From: JAZLIT01 sp045617525 | GTDB taxonomy: Bacteria > Bacillota > Bacilli > Bacillales_A > Planococcaceae | Length of the DNA stretch: 6,508 bases | Direction: 5' to 3' | Assembly (NCBI GenBank): GCA_045617525.1 | Contig: JAZLIT010000004.1 | Coordinates: forward strand, 1 to 6,508 | Shown: piece by piece, positions 4,643 through 6,508 of the stretch | Layout of the letters: each line of letters starts with the position of its first letter | Numbering within the stretch: position 1 is the stretch's first letter | Made by a program: the position numbers and the translations under genes | Notes under the pieces: generated by a model | Databases searched by the model: none | The model's input: the letters and a program-made list of their open reading frames with translations, nothing else | What the model was told of the DNA's origin: nothing

Positions 4643-6337
4643 TTATTTTGCTTCTTGTGCTGCTAGTTTTTTCTTTTCCTCATCCACTAAAGTACGACGA
4701 AGGATCTTACCTACAGCCGTTTTTGGTAGTTCTTTACGGAACTCATAGAAGCGTGGCACTTTATATGAAGCTAAGTTTTGACGACAGAATTCATTTAATT
4801 CTTTTTCCGACACCTCTTTGCCTTCTTTTAGCACGATGTACGCTTTAACTGTTTCGCCGCGATATGGATCAGGAATACCTGCTACAACACATTCTTGGAT
4901 TGCTTCATGCTCATACAGTATTTCCTCTACTTCACGAGGATAAATATTGAATCCACCTGCGATAATCATATCTTTTTTACGGTCTACTACGTAAAAGTAT
5001 CCATTTTCATCCATATAACCTATATCGCCTGTTAAGAACCAGCCATCAGAGAACGTTGCAGCTGTTTCTTCTGGACGATTCCAATAACCTTTCATAACTT
5101 GAGGGCCTTTTACTGCAATTTCACCCATTTCACCTGGAGGTAACACTTCCATCTCCCCGGAACGCAAAATTACAGAGTCCGTATCTGGCCACGGTACACC
5201 AATAGAACCTGAAATTCGATCTGACCAAATAAAGTTAGCATGTGTTACAGGTGAAGTTTCAGTTAATCCGTATCCTTCAACTAACTTCCCGCCAGTAATT
5301 TTTTCAAACTTTTCTTGAATTTCAACAGGTAATGGTGCAGATCCACTTAAACAAGCTTTAATTGAAGATAGATCATATTTCTCTAGATCTGGATGATTTA
5401 ATAAACCAATATACATCGTCGGTGCTCCAGGGAATAAAGTTGGCTTTTGCTTATCGATTGTTTTTAGTGTTACTTCCACATCGAATTTAGGTAATAGAAC
5501 CATTCGATTACGAGCCATAATTGAAATTATTAATACTGTTGTCATCCCATATACATGGAAGAATGGTAAAATACCCAATACAGATTCTTCACCATCTTTT
5601 GTTTGCGTTAACCACGCATGACACATTTTCGTGTTAGCTACTAAGTTTTTATGCGTTAACATAACACCTTTCGGGTATCCCGTTGTACCACCTGTATATT
5701 GTAATAAAGCTAAATCATTCTCAAAATCAAATGTTTCATCTGTCACAGGTGTCGCTTTACCAGTTTTAATAATCTCAGTAAATAGATGATTTGAACCGCT
5801 ATGCTCTACCTTGACGCTGAAGCCATATTGTTTCTTTTGAATAAATGGATAAATTAAATTTTTAGGGAATGGTAAGTAATCTTTAATTCCCGTTACGATA
5901 ACGTTTTCAATTTGCGTTTCTTTAATGACTTTCATTACACGTGGATATAAAATATCCATCAATAAAATGACTTTGGCACCAGAATCCGCCATTTGATATT
6001 GTAATTCGCGCTCTGTATAAAGCGGATTTGTTTGCACCACAATCGCGCCTACATACATAGTCCCAAAATAAGCGATAACGGCCTGTGGACAGTTTGGTAA
6101 ATAAATTGCAACACGATCGCCCTTCTCCACCCCTAGAGAACGCAAATAGTTTGCAAACTTGTTAGCAGATTCATATACTTCCTTAAATGTTAAGTCCTTT
6201 CCAAGGAAATGAATCGCCACTTTGTTCGGTGATGCATTGTAAGAATCCGTTAAAAACTGACACACTGGAATTTCTGGAAGTTCAATCGTCTTAGGAATGT
6301 CTTCCGGATAATTCTTCAACCATACTTTTTCTGTCAT
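4643..6337 (-). CDS. lcfA: Long-chain fatty-acid-CoA ligase
   Basis: The 564-residue product is an AMP-forming acyl-CoA synthetase of full length. It activates long-chain fatty acids with ATP and CoA, by way of acyl-adenylate, at the entry of beta-oxidation; it is probably cytoplasmic or loosely membrane-associated. Visible adenylating-enzyme motifs are the phosphate loop YTGGTTGYPKG (214-224), FFHVYG (259-264), GAPT (304-307), the adenine-binding YGLTET (356-361), TGDIG (436-440), the hinge and fatty-acyl signature DRKKDMIIAGGFNIYPREVE (452-471), and the catalytic lysine K544 in PKTAVGKILRR. The sequence aligns along its length with B. subtilis LcfA as I recall it. The ATG at 6337 has AAGGGGAG seven bases upstream (6352-6345). 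It is first in the locus, 97 bases before fadR, and has its own promoter region. The symbol fadD is also used for this enzyme. Confidence 0.95.
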   Translation of the reverse strand: MTEKVWLKNYPEDIPKTIELPEIPVCQFLTDSYNASPNKVAIHFLGKDLTFKEVYESANKFANYLRSLGVEKGDRVAIYLPNCPQAVIAYFGTMYVGAIVVQTNPLYTERELQYQMADSGAKVILLMDILYPRVMKVIKETQIENVIVTGIKDYLPFPKNLIYPFIQKKQYGFSVKVEHSGSNHLFTEIIKTGKATPVTDETFDFENDLALLQYTGGTTGYPKGVMLTHKNLVANTKMCHAWLTQTKDGEESVLGILPFFHVYGMTTVLIISIMARNRMVLLPKFDVEVTLKTIDKQKPTLFPGAPTMYIGLLNHPDLEKYDLSSIKACLSGSAPLPVEIQEKFEKITGGKLVEGYGLTETSPVTHANFIWSDRISGSIGVPWPDTDSVILRSGEMEVLPPGEMGEIAVKGPQVMKGYWNRPEETAATFSDGWFLTGDIGYMDENGYFYVVDRKKDMIIAGGFNIYPREVEEILYEHEAIQECVVAGIPDPYRGETVKAYIVLKEGKEVSEKELNEFCRQNLASYKVPRFYEFRKELPKTAVGKILRRTLVDEEKKKLAAQEAK

Positions 6338-6379
6338 TGTACCTCTCCCCTTTTCGAAAACTTTGAATTTTCTAACTTT

Positions 6380-6408
6380 ATTATAGATAAAAAAGGGTAT
6401 TCTTACAA
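6380..6408 (-). promoter_or_regulatory. Predicted main promoter of lcfA
   Basis: Minus-strand TTGTAA (6408-6403) and a perfect TATAAT (6385-6380) are separated by the ideal 17 bases. Transcription would start near 6373, giving a leader of about 36 bases ending in the lcfA ribosome site. No FadR box overlaps this promoter, unlike the one before fadR. Confidence 0.7.
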
Positions 6409-6440
6409 ATTATTTTTACTTTTTCTACAATTTAAGCTCG

Positions 6441-6449
6441 ATTATACCA
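6441..6449 (-). promoter_or_regulatory. Second possible lcfA promoter, extended -10
   Basis: TGGTATAAT (6449-6441) is a perfect extended -10 element on the minus strand. The -35 region at 17-18 bases (AGGTTT or AAGGTT) is poor, and TTGAAA (6465-6460) is only 13 bases away. Extended -10 promoters can work without a good -35. If used, the leader would be about 97 bases. Confidence 0.4.
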
Positions 6450-6508
6450 TTTTTTTCTGTTTCAAACCTTTTTCAGTATAATAGTTAGCTAAATATCGTA
6501 CACGACAC

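Noticed and set aside
4579..4848. Plus-strand open frame of 89 codons across the lcfA 3' end and the FadR operator
   Set aside because: It is antisense to the conserved C-terminus of LcfA, has no ribosome site, and its product is a low-quality hydrophobic sequence without a recognisable family.
5924..5936. AATGA-CTT-TCATT repeat inside lcfA as an internal operator
   Set aside because: Arms are only five bases, spacing is wrong for a FadR box, and it lies in coding sequence with no associated promoter.
6349..6365. TTTTCGAAAA palindrome before the lcfA ribosome site as a CcpA catabolite (cre) site
   Set aside because: Aligned on its central CG, it fails at most conserved positions of the cre consensus TGWAANCGNTNWCA.
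6395..6400. GGGTAT on the plus strand as a sigma-B -10 element
   Set aside because: There is no GTTTAA-like -35 about 14 bases upstream, and no plus-strand gene is visible before the window ends.
6454..6482. TATAAT at 6477-6482 on the plus strand as a promoter for a divergent gene beyond the right edge
   Set aside because: The -35 region (TTTCTG) is poor, and in B. subtilis the genes upstream of lcfA run in the same direction; nothing in the window supports a divergent gene.

Overview
The window looks like chromosomal DNA of a low-GC Gram-positive bacterium of the order Bacillales. Protein sequences, strong Shine-Dalgarno sites, TTG starts and AT-rich promoters all fit. The proteins recall the Lysinibacillus/Solibacillus/Kurthia side of the order, but that is an impression from memory, not a computed placement. 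Most of the window is a fatty-acid degradation locus, read on the minus strand, in the same gene order as the Bacillus subtilis lcfA-fadR-fadB-etfB-etfA-trxA region.

Right to left: a promoter region (6338-6508); lcfA, long-chain acyl-CoA synthetase (6337-4643); a 97-base gap holding a strong promoter, a FadR-type operator and a terminator-like hairpin built around that operator; fadR, TetR-family repressor (4545-3964, TTG start); fadB, enoyl-CoA hydratase (3948-3175); etfB (3147-2374) and etfA (2342-1365), electron transfer flavoprotein. The last four genes are separated by only 15-31 bases and form one operon. A two-way terminator (1308-1353) separates etfA from a convergent plus-strand gene (811-1296) for a small four-helix DUF2798 membrane protein. 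A 319-base intergenic region then separates that gene from divergent trxA (491-177). The trxA terminator (135-170) is followed immediately by the 5' end of a group IIC intron (132 to the left edge), which runs out of the window.

Functionally, LcfA activates fatty acids to acyl-CoA, FadB hydrates the enoyl-CoA intermediate, and EtfA/EtfB carry electrons from acyl-CoA dehydrogenase towards the quinone pool. FadR should repress the set until long-chain acyl-CoA releases it. Acyl-CoA dehydrogenase, hydroxyacyl-CoA dehydrogenase and thiolase are absent here and must be encoded elsewhere.

I see no wholly new system. The two points most worth a second look are the FadR operator, which also appears to be the stem of an intrinsic terminator for lcfA read-through, and the group IIC intron placed exactly behind the trxA terminator.
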